Shown: positions 1 to 6,430 of the stretch, one piece after another
How the letters are laid out: the number at the start of each line of letters is the position of its first letter
Position numbering within the stretch: the stretch's first letter is position 1
NCBI GenBank assembly: GCA_030603375.1
Contig: JAUVXY010000071.1
Location: 1 to 7,291, forward strand
Source: Actinomycetes bacterium
GTDB taxonomy: Bacteria > Actinomycetota > Humimicrobiia > Humimicrobiales > Humimicrobiaceae
Length of the DNA stretch: 7,291 bases
Direction: 5' to 3'
Notes under the pieces: model-generated
Told to the model about the DNA's origin: nothing
The model's database searches: none
What the model saw: the letters and a program-made list of their open reading frames with translations, nothing else
Translations under genes and position numbers: made by a program

Positions 1-59
1 CTCTGGTAGGAATTTGCGGCTCAGTTAGATGGTAGAAAGTATAATTAATTGGCTTAATT

Positions 60-68
60 TGCTATAAT
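60..68 (+). promoter_or_regulatory. Extended -10 promoter for the HD-GYP gene
   Basis: TGCTATAAT lies at 60-68, a perfect TATAAT hexamer with the TGn extension that lets sigma-70-type polymerase work without a good -35 box. The expected transcription start is near 75, leaving a short leader before the ribosome binding site at 91-96. A second TATAAT at 40-45 could serve as an alternative upstream promoter but has no convincing -35 partner. The call rests on sequence match only. Confidence 0.55.
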
Positions 69-70
69 TC

Positions 71-90
71 CTTATATTTAAGAATATAAG
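71..90. promoter_or_regulatory. Perfect 8-bp inverted repeat at the transcription start of the HD-GYP gene
   Basis: CTTATATT (71-78) and AATATAAG (83-90) are exact reverse complements separated by the four bases TAAG. The element sits directly after the -10 box and abuts the AAGGAG ribosome binding site. That position would suit an operator covering the start site. In a transcript begun further upstream it could instead form a hairpin, and TCCTT at 69-73 could pair with the AAGGA of the Shine-Dalgarno. No cognate regulator is visible in the window. Confidence 0.4.
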
Positions 91-102
91 AAGGAGTTTT
101 TA

Positions 103-1350
103 ATTAATAGTAGCATCCTTAAAGTAAAAACATATACTTTCATTGTATTTACGGTTGGATTATCTTTTCTAATTTATGTATTGCTTAGATATGGGAATGT
201 TTCAGTCTTAGGAGTGGTGCTGTTTGGTATATTAATTTTTGCTGCTGACAACCTTTCAGCACCACTGCCAAAAGCAGGTAGTGTCTCGGTAAATTTTGGA
301 TTTTTACTGGCTAGTTTGATATTGTACGGACCTGCTACTGCGGTAATAGTAACAGCTGTAGTTGTGCTCAATATTAGGGAATTTGCTAAAAGAGTTCCCT
401 ACTATAAGCATATTTTTAATGCTGGTCAATATCTAATCTCAATGGGTATTGCGTCTATTGTATTTGAAAATTTGTATAACAGAGATATAGTTAACTTCTT
501 TTATCCCAAAAACATGGGGATTATTTTTTTGTCTGTTCTAATTTTTTTTATTTCAAATACCGTACTCACAACTGGCGCTATTTCAATAAGTGAGAGAGCA
601 AATTTTATTAATGTCTGGATTTTTAATTTTGCATGGCTGATACCATCTCAAATTTTTTTGGGTGTTATGGCAGTAGCAATCTCTTTTCTTTATAGATTGT
701 ATGGTCCGTTCACACTTCTTTTTACATGTCTTCCTTTAGTTATAGCCCAATATACATATCTACTTAGAATAAAAGAAAGAAAAGCACTCCTTAGCAGTAT
801 TCTGCAAATAGTAAAAGTGGTAGAGGCAAAAGATGTATATACTGCCGGCCATTCTGTAAGAGTAGCAGAATATAGCGAGGAAATTGCCAGAGGAATGGGA
901 TTAAATGAATACGACATAGAGATATTAAAGAATTTAGCTAACCTGCACGACATAGGAAAAATACAGATTGATCTCTCACTGCTTAACAAACGGGGGAAAT
1001 TAAGTGATTCTGATTGGAAGAAAATAAAGAGGCATCCAATAGTTGGGTATGATATTGTAAAAGAAATTACTTTTTTAAAAGACAAAGCTGATGCTGTGCT
1101 TTATCACCATGAAAGAATTGATGGCAGTGGATACCCATACGGGAAAAAAGGTGGCGACATACCACTGTTTGCAAAAATATTATGTGTTGCAGATTCTTAT
1201 GATGCTATGACTACAAAGCGGCCATATCGGGAAGCCTTAAGCAGAGAGCAAGCTATATTTGAATTAAAAAGAAATTCAGGGAAACAGTTTGACCCTGTAG
1301 TCTGCGAAACAATGATTGAAATTTTAGAAAAAAAGTATCAGGAAAAATGA
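103..1350 (+). CDS. Membrane-anchored HD-GYP domain protein, probable cyclic-di-GMP phosphodiesterase
   Basis: This protein probably hydrolyses the second messenger cyclic di-GMP at the inner face of the membrane. The first ~220 residues form about six or seven hydrophobic segments, resembling the multi-pass sensor regions found in front of GGDEF and HD-GYP domains. The C-terminal ~190 residues are a complete HD-GYP domain. Visible metal and signature residues, numbered from the ATT start, are H250 (AGHS), H282-D283 (LHDIGK), H311 (RHP), H335-H336-E337, GYP 343-345 inside DGSGYP, and D364/D367 (VADSYDAMT). Nothing catalytic is missing. Start choice: the only strong ribosome binding site, AAGGAG at 91-96, lies six bases before an in-frame ATT at 103. 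The first conventional in-frame start is TTG 181, which has no ribosome binding site and would remove the first membrane helix. The next gene overlaps by four bases. Domain call is strong; start is inferred. Confidence 0.9.
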   Translation: MNSSILKVKTYTFIVFTVGLSFLIYVLLRYGNVSVLGVVLFGILIFAADNLSAPLPKAGSVSVNFGFLLASLILYGPATAVIVTAVVVLNIREFAKRVPYYKHIFNAGQYLISMGIASIVFENLYNRDIVNFFYPKNMGIIFLSVLIFFISNTVLTTGAISISERANFINVWIFNFAWLIPSQIFLGVMAVAISFLYRLYGPFTLLFTCLPLVIAQYTYLLRIKERKALLSSILQIVKVVEAKDVYTAGHSVRVAEYSEEIARGMGLNEYDIEILKNLANLHDIGKIQIDLSLLNKRGKLSDSDWKKIKRHPIVGYDIVKEITFLKDKADAVLYHHERIDGSGYPYGKKGGDIPLFAKILCVADSYDAMTTKRPYREALSREQAIFELKRNSGKQFDPVVCETMIEILEKKYQEK

Positions 1351-1865
1351 TAAAAAATTTTTTTGTAATATTTACAATAAGCTTTCTTTTTTTAATTTTG
1401 GGTATGCTGCTTGGCTTAGGTTTCTTCTATTTTTTTAAAGAAGAAAGTGTTTTTTTAATAAATAAATTTAAATTGCTTCAAAGTTTATTTGGCATACACG
1501 AATATAAAGAAGGCATGTCTGCAAATTATATTTTTTTAGTAATATTCTTTGGAAATATTATTTCAACTGCTGGCTATTTTGCGCTGGGTTATTTGAGAAC
1601 TTTAATTCCGGTTAGCATATTATCCGGGTTTTTTGTAGCAGTTTTTTTGTTGTCCGGGACAATAAGGCATTCAATGCCTTTGCCTGCTGGGGTTATCATA
1701 CTTTCTTCAATGGAAATGACTTATAGGATGATGGCAGTATCAACAGGCGAATACATCCAAAAAAATAAATTTAAAAATATAGTTACACCAATAGTTTCTT
1801 TCAGCATAATCTTTTTGATATTTTTAGCAGCAGTGTTTTATGAGCTGTTTTTAATTTATAGATGA
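1347..1865 (+). CDS. Small multi-pass membrane protein, possibly SpoIIM/DUF95-like
   Basis: A 172-residue, very hydrophobic protein with about four or five membrane segments: roughly residues 4-30, 60-80, 86-104, 108-124 and 145-170. Its ATG overlaps the HD-GYP stop codon (ATGA), with AGGA at 1340-1343 as ribosome binding site, so the two are almost certainly translationally coupled. A central block (GN near residue 69, SG near 92, then a PLPAG motif followed by SSMEM) loosely recalls the N...NG...PHG..E order of the SpoIIM/DUF95 family, but the conserved histidine is replaced and the match is weak. I do not recognise it with certainty. Coupling suggests it acts in the same membrane process as the phosphodiesterase, perhaps as partner or effector. 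The downstream neighbour is convergent, 22 bases away, with no clear terminator between them. Confidence 0.8.
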   Translation: MIKNFFVIFTISFLFLILGMLLGLGFFYFFKEESVFLINKFKLLQSLFGIHEYKEGMSANYIFLVIFFGNIISTAGYFALGYLRTLIPVSILSGFFVAVFLLSGTIRHSMPLPAGVIILSSMEMTYRMMAVSTGEYIQKNKFKNIVTPIVSFSIIFLIFLAAVFYELFLIYR

Positions 1866-1887
1866 GAATAGTTTCTGAAGACCATTT

Positions 1888-2613
1888 TTATTTTTTTTTG
1901 GATCTATATTTTTTCTTTATCAACAAACAATTAAAAACTAATTTGATAAATTTTACGGTATCTTTTATTGGGTTAACATAACTTGTAAAATCTTTATGAT
2001 AAATAGTGCTTATGGGAGTATTTATTATTTTATAACCTGACCAGCTTGCTTTTATCAAGAGTTCGGGCTCTGCATCAAAATTTTTTGTTTTAACTTCAAT
2101 GTTCTTGAGTACTTTTGAATTTATATATCTAAATCCTGATTGAACATCTTCTATCTTGTTGCCGGCAACTAATGAAATAATCCATGATGTAAAATAATTT
2201 GTAGCTAACCTTATAAAAGGCATACCTTTTATGTTTTTAAACCTGCTGCCAACTATTATGTCAGGATTATTTTTTTCCAAAGTTTGAAGAAAATTTGAAA
2301 TTTCACTTACTTTATGCTGGCCATCAGCGTCAATAGTAATAACACCTTCATAGTTGTTGGCAACTGCACAATCAAAGCCAGTTTTCAGTGATTGCCCCTT
2401 CCCGCGATTAAAGGAGTGCTCAAGGAGTGTTATGCTGAACTTTTCAGGATTTGGAATGGACTTTATTATCTCTGGTGTGTTGTCAGTAGAGCCATCATCT
2501 ACTACAATTATATCTAGTTTGTATTTTGAGCAACTGCTTACAACATCTTTTATATATCTTTCTTCGTTGTATGCTGGAATTAAAATTGCAATTTTTCTAT
2601 TTAAGTTATTCAT
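1888..2613 (-). CDS. Family 2 glycosyltransferase, dolichol/polyprenyl-phosphate mannosyltransferase-like
   Basis: A 241-residue cytoplasmic GT-A enzyme that probably transfers a hexose from a nucleotide sugar to polyprenyl phosphate or another lipid-linked acceptor for envelope glycan synthesis. Visible motifs, in order: PAYNEE (13-18), VVDDGSTD (37-44) for nucleotide binding, RGKGQSLKTGF (70-80), DADGQH (95-100) as the metal-binding DxD region, GSRF (122-125), and DVQSGFR (156-162) followed by E182/E184 in the catalytic region. The C-terminal membrane helices of some DPM1/GtrB relatives are absent; the protein ends in a lysine-rich tail that may help membrane association. The ATG at 2613 has no evident Shine-Dalgarno but overlaps the stop of a 14-codon ORF. 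It lies 80 bases after the folate gene on the same strand, so it may be cotranscribed. Donor and acceptor cannot be read from sequence. Confidence 0.9.
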   Translation of the reverse strand: MNNLNRKIAILIPAYNEERYIKDVVSSCSKYKLDIIVVDDGSTDNTPEIIKSIPNPEKFSITLLEHSFNRGKGQSLKTGFDCAVANNYEGVITIDADGQHKVSEISNFLQTLEKNNPDIIVGSRFKNIKGMPFIRLATNYFTSWIISLVAGNKIEDVQSGFRYINSKVLKNIEVKTKNFDAEPELLIKASWSGYKIINTPISTIYHKDFTSYVNPIKDTVKFIKLVFNCLLIKKKYRSKKK

Positions 2614-2654
2614 AGTTTTAAGATAGCTAAGGCTCTTTTTATTTTATTGTGCAT
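2610..2654 (-). other. Possible 14-codon leader ORF overlapping the glycosyltransferase start
   Basis: The minus strand reads ATG at 2654-2652, encodes MHNKIKRALAILKL and stops with TGA at 2612-2610. That stop overlaps the glycosyltransferase ATG (2613-2611) as ATGA. This is the geometry of translational coupling, and the glycosyltransferase has no obvious ribosome binding site of its own. However, the small ORF also lacks a clear Shine-Dalgarno and is short enough to be chance. Confidence 0.2.
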
Positions 2655-2693
2655 AACAGGACAAGACTGCTTACTTTTTCGGCATAATTAATT

Positions 2694-3287
2694 TTAACAA
2701 GAGTTGTAAATTTTTGATTCAGTAATTAAAATGTCAATTTTTTTATCGTTCCTGGTAACAGGTATATCCGGCATTATCTGAATATCAAAGCAAAGAGCTA
2801 CCTTTTTTACTCTCTTTGGCAAATAAGGAAAGAGCCTGTCAAAAAAACCGCCTCCATAGCCCAGGCGGTTAAAATTTTTATCAAAACCTATACCCGGTAT
2901 GACTGCTAAATCTATATCTGTAACTCTGGCGCGTTCGCAGAGAAGCGGGGCTGGCTCCATTATACAATAAGCTCCTTTTTCTAACTGGTCCTTAAGATTA
3001 CTTACAAAGTAAAGATTTAACTTATTTTTATCTACCTTTGGCAAGATAATTTTTTTACCTTTATTCAGCGCATCTTCTATGATTATTTTTGTATTTATCT
3101 CGCTTCTGAAGGGATAACAAATTAGTATATTTTTTGCTTTTATATAATTCTTGATGCTGAAGAATTTTTCTGCTGCAGCCCTGCTTTTTATTTCTCTTTC
3201 TTTTATGGAGAGAGCAGCTCTTTTGTCTTGAATATAATTTCTTAGTTTCTTTTTCTCAAGAATTATTTCTTTGTTGCTATTCCTCAT
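2694..3287 (-). CDS. 5-formyltetrahydrofolate cyclo-ligase
   Basis: This enzyme converts 5-formyltetrahydrofolate to 5,10-methenyltetrahydrofolate with ATP in the cytoplasm, recovering a dead-end folate for one-carbon metabolism. The 197-residue product has the usual family length. It shows an N-terminal basic KKKLRNYIQDKRAALS stretch, CYPFRSEINT near residues 57-66, VIPGIGFD (129-136) and the nucleotide/magnesium motif GYGGGFFDR (143-151). The chosen ATG at 3287 puts the family's KKxLR motif about a dozen residues in. A TTG at 3302 in the same frame would add five residues and has a G-rich stretch just upstream, so it remains an alternative. The start lies inside the 3' end of degV, with an 11-base overlap, so translation of the two is probably coupled. 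The stop is 80 bases before the glycosyltransferase. Confidence 0.92.
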   Translation of the reverse strand: MRNSNKEIILEKKKLRNYIQDKRAALSIKEREIKSRAAAEKFFSIKNYIKAKNILICYPFRSEINTKIIIEDALNKGKKIILPKVDKNKLNLYFVSNLKDQLEKGAYCIMEPAPLLCERARVTDIDLAVIPGIGFDKNFNRLGYGGGFFDRLFPYLPKRVKKVALCFDIQIMPDIPVTRNDKKIDILITESKIYNSC

Positions 3288-4122
3288 AAAAAGTAATTCC
3301 AATACCCCCAGGCCCTAAGTGTGTTCCAACTACACAACCTATATCTACGCGCATTAGCTGTTTTGGCTTAAATGTATCTTTTATTCTTTCAGCCATTTCA
3401 TCGCCCTCTTCCTTTGCATCAGAATCCCCGACTGATACTATCAAATTCTCACCATTTTTAACCATATGCTTCATGGAATCGATAAGTTCATTTTTAGCCT
3501 GGTTCCATCTTCTTGTAGTTTTGTATTGCGATACTTCACCAAGATTTATGGTAAGTATTGGTTTTATATCAAGCAGGGAAGCAATAAGTCCCTTTGCTCT
3601 CCCTATCCTGCCGCCCTTTTTTAAATATTTTAATGTGTTTGGGATAAACAAAACTGTGACTTTTTCTTTTAAGTCATTGACGGTTTTTACTATTTCATCT
3701 TTGGATTTCCCCTCTTGAACCATCTTGGCTGCTTTGATTACCAAAAAGCCTAATGGCATGTGGACACCCTCGGAGTTAATTATTTCTATATCTTTTCCGG
3801 GGAATTCTTTCTTTGCCACTGCAGTTGAATCTAAAGTGCCCGACATTTTTTTTGAAATGTGAATGGAGATTATACTATCATGATCTTTAAGGAGATCTCT
3901 GTATGTATTTACAAAATCTCCGGGTGATGGCTGGGCAGTTGTGGGCAATGTTTCTGCAGCTCTTAATTTTTTGTAGAACTCATCAACTGTTATGTCCACA
4001 CCGTCATCAATATAACTTCTATCCTTAAATATTGTCAGCAGAGGAACAACAGTTATTTTATATTTTTCGCACAAGTCCCTGGGTATGTCTGAAGTACTAT
4101 CTGTAACTATAGCTATGCTCAT
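3277..4122 (-). CDS. DegV family fatty-acid-binding protein
   Basis: DegV/FakB proteins hold a fatty acid in a buried pocket; characterised members present it to the kinase FakA for conversion to acyl phosphate for phospholipid synthesis. The 281-residue protein is full length. Visible motifs: VTDSTSD (6-12), TTAQPSPGDF (61-70; usually TSQPSP), KKMSGT (91-96), LKYLKKGGRIGR (164-175), KPILTI (187-192) and the C-terminal VVGTHLGPGGIGI (264-276), whose histidine and glycines line the ligand carboxylate site in known structures. The start is well supported: AGGAGG sits five bases before ATG 4122, with a good promoter further upstream. It is the first gene of a leftward group. No FakA-type kinase is in the window, so ligand and partner are unknown. 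The YegS-like kinase at 5555-6430 is a different fold and does not replace FakA. Confidence 0.93.
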   Translation of the reverse strand: MSIAIVTDSTSDIPRDLCEKYKITVVPLLTIFKDRSYIDDGVDITVDEFYKKLRAAETLPTTAQPSPGDFVNTYRDLLKDHDSIISIHISKKMSGTLDSTAVAKKEFPGKDIEIINSEGVHMPLGFLVIKAAKMVQEGKSKDEIVKTVNDLKEKVTVLFIPNTLKYLKKGGRIGRAKGLIASLLDIKPILTINLGEVSQYKTTRRWNQAKNELIDSMKHMVKNGENLIVSVGDSDAKEEGDEMAERIKDTFKPKQLMRVDIGCVVGTHLGPGGIGITFYEE

Positions 4123-4157
4123 AACTCCTCCTATCTTAATAAAGTTTATAAATCAAA

Positions 4158-4186
4158 ATAATACGATAATAATAATTTACTGTTAA
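4158..4186 (-). promoter_or_regulatory. Sigma-70-type promoter for degV
   Basis: On the minus strand, TTAACA (plus coordinates 4181-4186) and TATTAT (4158-4163) are separated by exactly 17 bases. Transcription would begin near 4151, giving a leader of about 28 bases before ATG 4122 that contains the AGGAGG ribosome binding site. It probably drives degV and the folate cyclo-ligase, and perhaps the glycosyltransferase. Confidence 0.6.
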
Positions 4187-4273
4187 AACTTACTGTTTTA
4201 AAATTTATAGCATGGTTATAACTTAAGCTTTTTTTAAAATTTTTTCAATTATAATTATTAATTTAAGTTTTTT

Positions 4274-4282
4274 TGGTATAAT
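4274..4282 (+). promoter_or_regulatory. Extended -10 promoter for the substrate-binding lipoprotein
   Basis: TGGTATAAT at 4274-4282 is a perfect -10 hexamer with the TGn extension and no clear -35 box. It would give a leader of about 60 bases. A second TATAAT at 4316-4321 lies closer to the ATG and could serve instead. It is part of a palindromic TATAATTATA at 4316-4325. Confidence 0.45.
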
Positions 4283-4347
4283 CATCTTTATGTTTTTGGG
4301 ACTTTATGATTAGATTATAATTATACCTTAAAAATGGGAAAAGCTGT

Positions 4348-5544
4348 ATGACAATAAAAAATATATCTTCTAAATTTATTTATGAGTGTTTTTTATTATT
4401 TTTGATTTTTACATTGATATTGATTCTTTTTTTTAATTTCACAGCGTGTGAAACCAAGGATAGGGTCATAAAAATTGGTAGCCAGGCTGTTCTTTCCGGT
4501 GAATTCAGCTCATATGGAGAAAATCAGATGATAAGTATTAAGCTGGCAGCTTCTGAACTTTCACCAGTTAGAATAGGTGGTTTTGATTATAACATAGAGG
4601 TAATTGCCAGGGATGATGAAGGTAATGCTGAAAAAGCTTTTTTAGTTTCACAGGAAATGGTAGAGGAAGGTGTGGCTGGAGTAATCGGTTCTACATTTGA
4701 CGGTACTACTAAAGTGTCAATACCTATTTACATGGAGTACAGTATACCAATTATTACTACATCTGCTCAAAAAACTGAATTATCCGGCATAGGAGATAAT
4801 TTTTTCAGGCTTATAATTAATAACAGGCAAAAAGTAGAGAATATAGCTTCTTTTATAAGAGATGAAGAAAATCCTCAAAAACTTATACTTATTGACAACA
4901 GGGATGAATATTCAGTAAACATGGTGGATTTTTTAATTGGAATATTTGATGATTGGGATGTGAATGTTCTAAGGAGATACTCAATTGAGATGGCTGCAGA
5001 AGATACAGATATTCTGATAGACAATTTATTGATAGATGATCCGGATGTTGTATTTTTCTGTGGTAAATATGATGAGCTTGCCAAACTGGTAACAAAATCA
5101 AGAGAAGCTGGTCTTAATTCTAAATTTATCACAGAAACGTTGGGAATGGATGATAATATATTTATTTTAGTAAGTGACCAGCAGTGCCTGGATGGAATAA
5201 TTGCTGTAATTCCTGATCCACCATCACTCGCAAGATATTCTGAAGACATTAAAGCAGTAGATTTTCGCCACAAATTCATAGATTTTGTCAGTAAAGCAGA
5301 GGGGATAGAAATAGACCGGCCCGGCCCTTATGCGCCTTACAGCTATGACGCATTATACATATTGATAGAGGCAATGAAAAAGGCAAATTCTGTTTTGCCC
5401 GGAGATTACATAAAGGAGCTAAAATCTATTTCCTATGATGGATTGGTCGGGCATATAGAATTTGATTTTAAAGGTGATATGGCAAACCCTGTCTCAACTG
5501 TGTTTGTGATAAGAGATGGCGCCTGGGTTAGATATCAAAAATAA
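4348..5544 (+). CDS. ABC-type substrate-binding lipoprotein, branched-chain amino acid (LivK) type
   Basis: A 398-residue extracytoplasmic solute-binding protein of the Peripla_BP_6/LivK family. The N-terminus has a hydrophobic signal segment (residues 10-32) ending in FTAC, a lipobox whose Cys34 would be lipidated, so the protein should be anchored to the membrane. The mature part begins with the family opening (IKIGSQAVLSGEFSSYG, about 41-57). It then shows DDEG (~89-92), GVIGSTFDGTT (~111-121) and the IPIITTSAQ strand, followed by a second lobe with VVFFCGKYDELAKL and PYAPYSYDALYIL near the C-terminus. The ligand could be an amino acid, amide or other small organic molecule. No permease or ATPase gene is adjacent, so it may feed a distant transporter or act as a sensor input. 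Ribosome binding is weak (GGGAAAAG about eight bases upstream). It ends in its own terminator and appears monocistronic. Confidence 0.9.
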   Translation: MTIKNISSKFIYECFLLFLIFTLILILFFNFTACETKDRVIKIGSQAVLSGEFSSYGENQMISIKLAASELSPVRIGGFDYNIEVIARDDEGNAEKAFLVSQEMVEEGVAGVIGSTFDGTTKVSIPIYMEYSIPIITTSAQKTELSGIGDNFFRLIINNRQKVENIASFIRDEENPQKLILIDNRDEYSVNMVDFLIGIFDDWDVNVLRRYSIEMAAEDTDILIDNLLIDDPDVVFFCGKYDELAKLVTKSREAGLNSKFITETLGMDDNIFILVSDQQCLDGIIAVIPDPPSLARYSEDIKAVDFRHKFIDFVSKAEGIEIDRPGPYAPYSYDALYILIEAMKKANSVLPGDYIKELKSISYDGLVGHIEFDFKGDMANPVSTVFVIRDGAWVRYQK

Positions 5545-5556
5545 CCTGGCCTTTTT
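5521..5556 (+). terminator. Intrinsic terminator overlapping the end of the substrate-binding gene
   Basis: GCCTGGGTTA (5521-5530) can pair with TAACCTGGCC (5542-5551) across an 11-base loop, with one mismatch and two G-T pairs. It is followed by TTTTT at 5552-5556. The right arm begins at the TAA stop codon, so the hairpin is built partly from the last coding triplets. The T tract is present only in the plus direction, so it should stop rightward transcription before the convergent kinase gene. Confidence 0.65.
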
Positions 5557-6430
5557 AAGCAGTAATAAAGTTTATTGCCTTAGGGACTATTTTAAAAACT
5601 GCAGGCAACTTACAAATATATTCTCCATCTGCAAATATACTGAATTTGTGGCTGCTGTCCACCTCAATATTAGAGGTTCTAAATAGTTCGACGCTGGAGT
5701 CGCTAACATGCTTCCCTTTGTATACTTTTGGAAAAATTTTAATAAAATGCATTTTATTCATAATCTTTATTATGCATACGTCAAACAACCCGTCAGTAGG
5801 ATCTGAATCAGGCGCTATTTTCATTCCACCTCCATAGCTGTGTAAATTTGTAATAGCAATCATCATTCCAAAATCCTCTTTTTTTTGGTTATTGTATCTA
5901 ATAAAAAATTTTTTGGATTTAAAAGTAATTAAAGTTTTGTATACTGAATATTTATATTTAAAGGGGCCCTTAAAAGGGAGCTTTGTATTGTTTGCAAGGT
6001 CATTAACTTCAGAATCAAATCCAGAACCTGCTACACAGAGATAATAATATTTATTATTTATTAAACCCAGGTCAATTTTTTTAGTGGCTGCTTTTTTTAT
6101 AATCTGGCAGCATTTCCCGATATCAGAAGGTATATTTAGGTTTCTTGCAATATCATTGCCAGAGCCTGTAGGGATAACTCCTAAATTTTTATCAGTTCCA
6201 GCAAGAGCGTTTGCAATATAGTGAAGTGTACCATCTCCACCGATACCTACAAAGTTTGAAAAACCATTGTTAAGATTTTTTTTTGTAACTTCTATAATAT
6301 CATCAGAGCTTTTGCTGATATGCAGGCGATAGTCTATTTTATTTTCTTTAAGCTTTGCTTCTATTTCATCTTTTTTTTCTAAAGCTTTGCCTCCGGCTGC
6401 AATTGGATTTAATATTACCAATGTTTTCAT
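5555..6430 (-). CDS. YegS/DgkB-type lipid kinase (diacylglycerol kinase catalytic domain)
   Basis: A 291-residue cytoplasmic or membrane-associated kinase that probably phosphorylates diacylglycerol or a related lipid with ATP, returning it to phospholipid synthesis. The length is normal for bacterial single-domain members. Visible motifs: NPIAAGG (8-14), GIGGDGTLH (62-70) with the ATP-binding GGDGT at 64-68, PTGSGND (87-93), GSGFDSEV (135-142), GGGMKIAPDSDPTDGLFDV (200-218) containing the conserved aspartates, and FADGE (266-270) near the C-terminus. The start ATG 6430 places NPxAG at the canonical N-terminal position; the ribosome binding site is weak (GAAAG about eight bases upstream). It is convergent with the binding-protein gene, only ten bases between stops. 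The exact lipid substrate cannot be assigned, and a sphingosine- or undecaprenol-directed relative is not excluded. Confidence 0.92.
   Translation of the reverse strand: MKTLVILNPIAAGGKALEKKDEIEAKLKENKIDYRLHISKSSDDIIEVTKKNLNNGFSNFVGIGGDGTLHYIANALAGTDKNLGVIPTGSGNDIARNLNIPSDIGKCCQIIKKAATKKIDLGLINNKYYYLCVAGSGFDSEVNDLANNTKLPFKGPFKYKYSVYKTLITFKSKKFFIRYNNQKKEDFGMMIAITNLHSYGGGMKIAPDSDPTDGLFDVCIIKIMNKMHFIKIFPKVYKGKHVSDSSVELFRTSNIEVDSSHKFSIFADGEYICKLPAVFKIVPKAINFITA

Noticed and set aside
11..40. GGCTCAGTTAGATGGTAGA resembles a tRNA D-arm
   Set aside because: No acceptor stem, anticodon arm or T-arm follows; the next 60 bases are promoter-like AT-rich DNA.
690..1085. 131-codon minus-strand open frame
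   Set aside because: It is antisense to the conserved HD-GYP domain and shows no recognisable protein motif.
2354..2626. 90-codon plus-strand open frame
   Set aside because: It is antisense to the N-terminal half of the glycosyltransferase, where the conserved motifs are on the minus strand.
4875..5279. 134- and 70-codon minus-strand open frames
   Set aside because: They are shadows of the substrate-binding protein gene, whose reading is supported by a lipobox and family motifs.
5555..6430. Could the lipid kinase be the FakA partner of DegV?
   Set aside because: It carries GGDGT and PTGSGND motifs of the diacylglycerol kinase catalytic family, not the DAK1/DAK2 fold of FakA.
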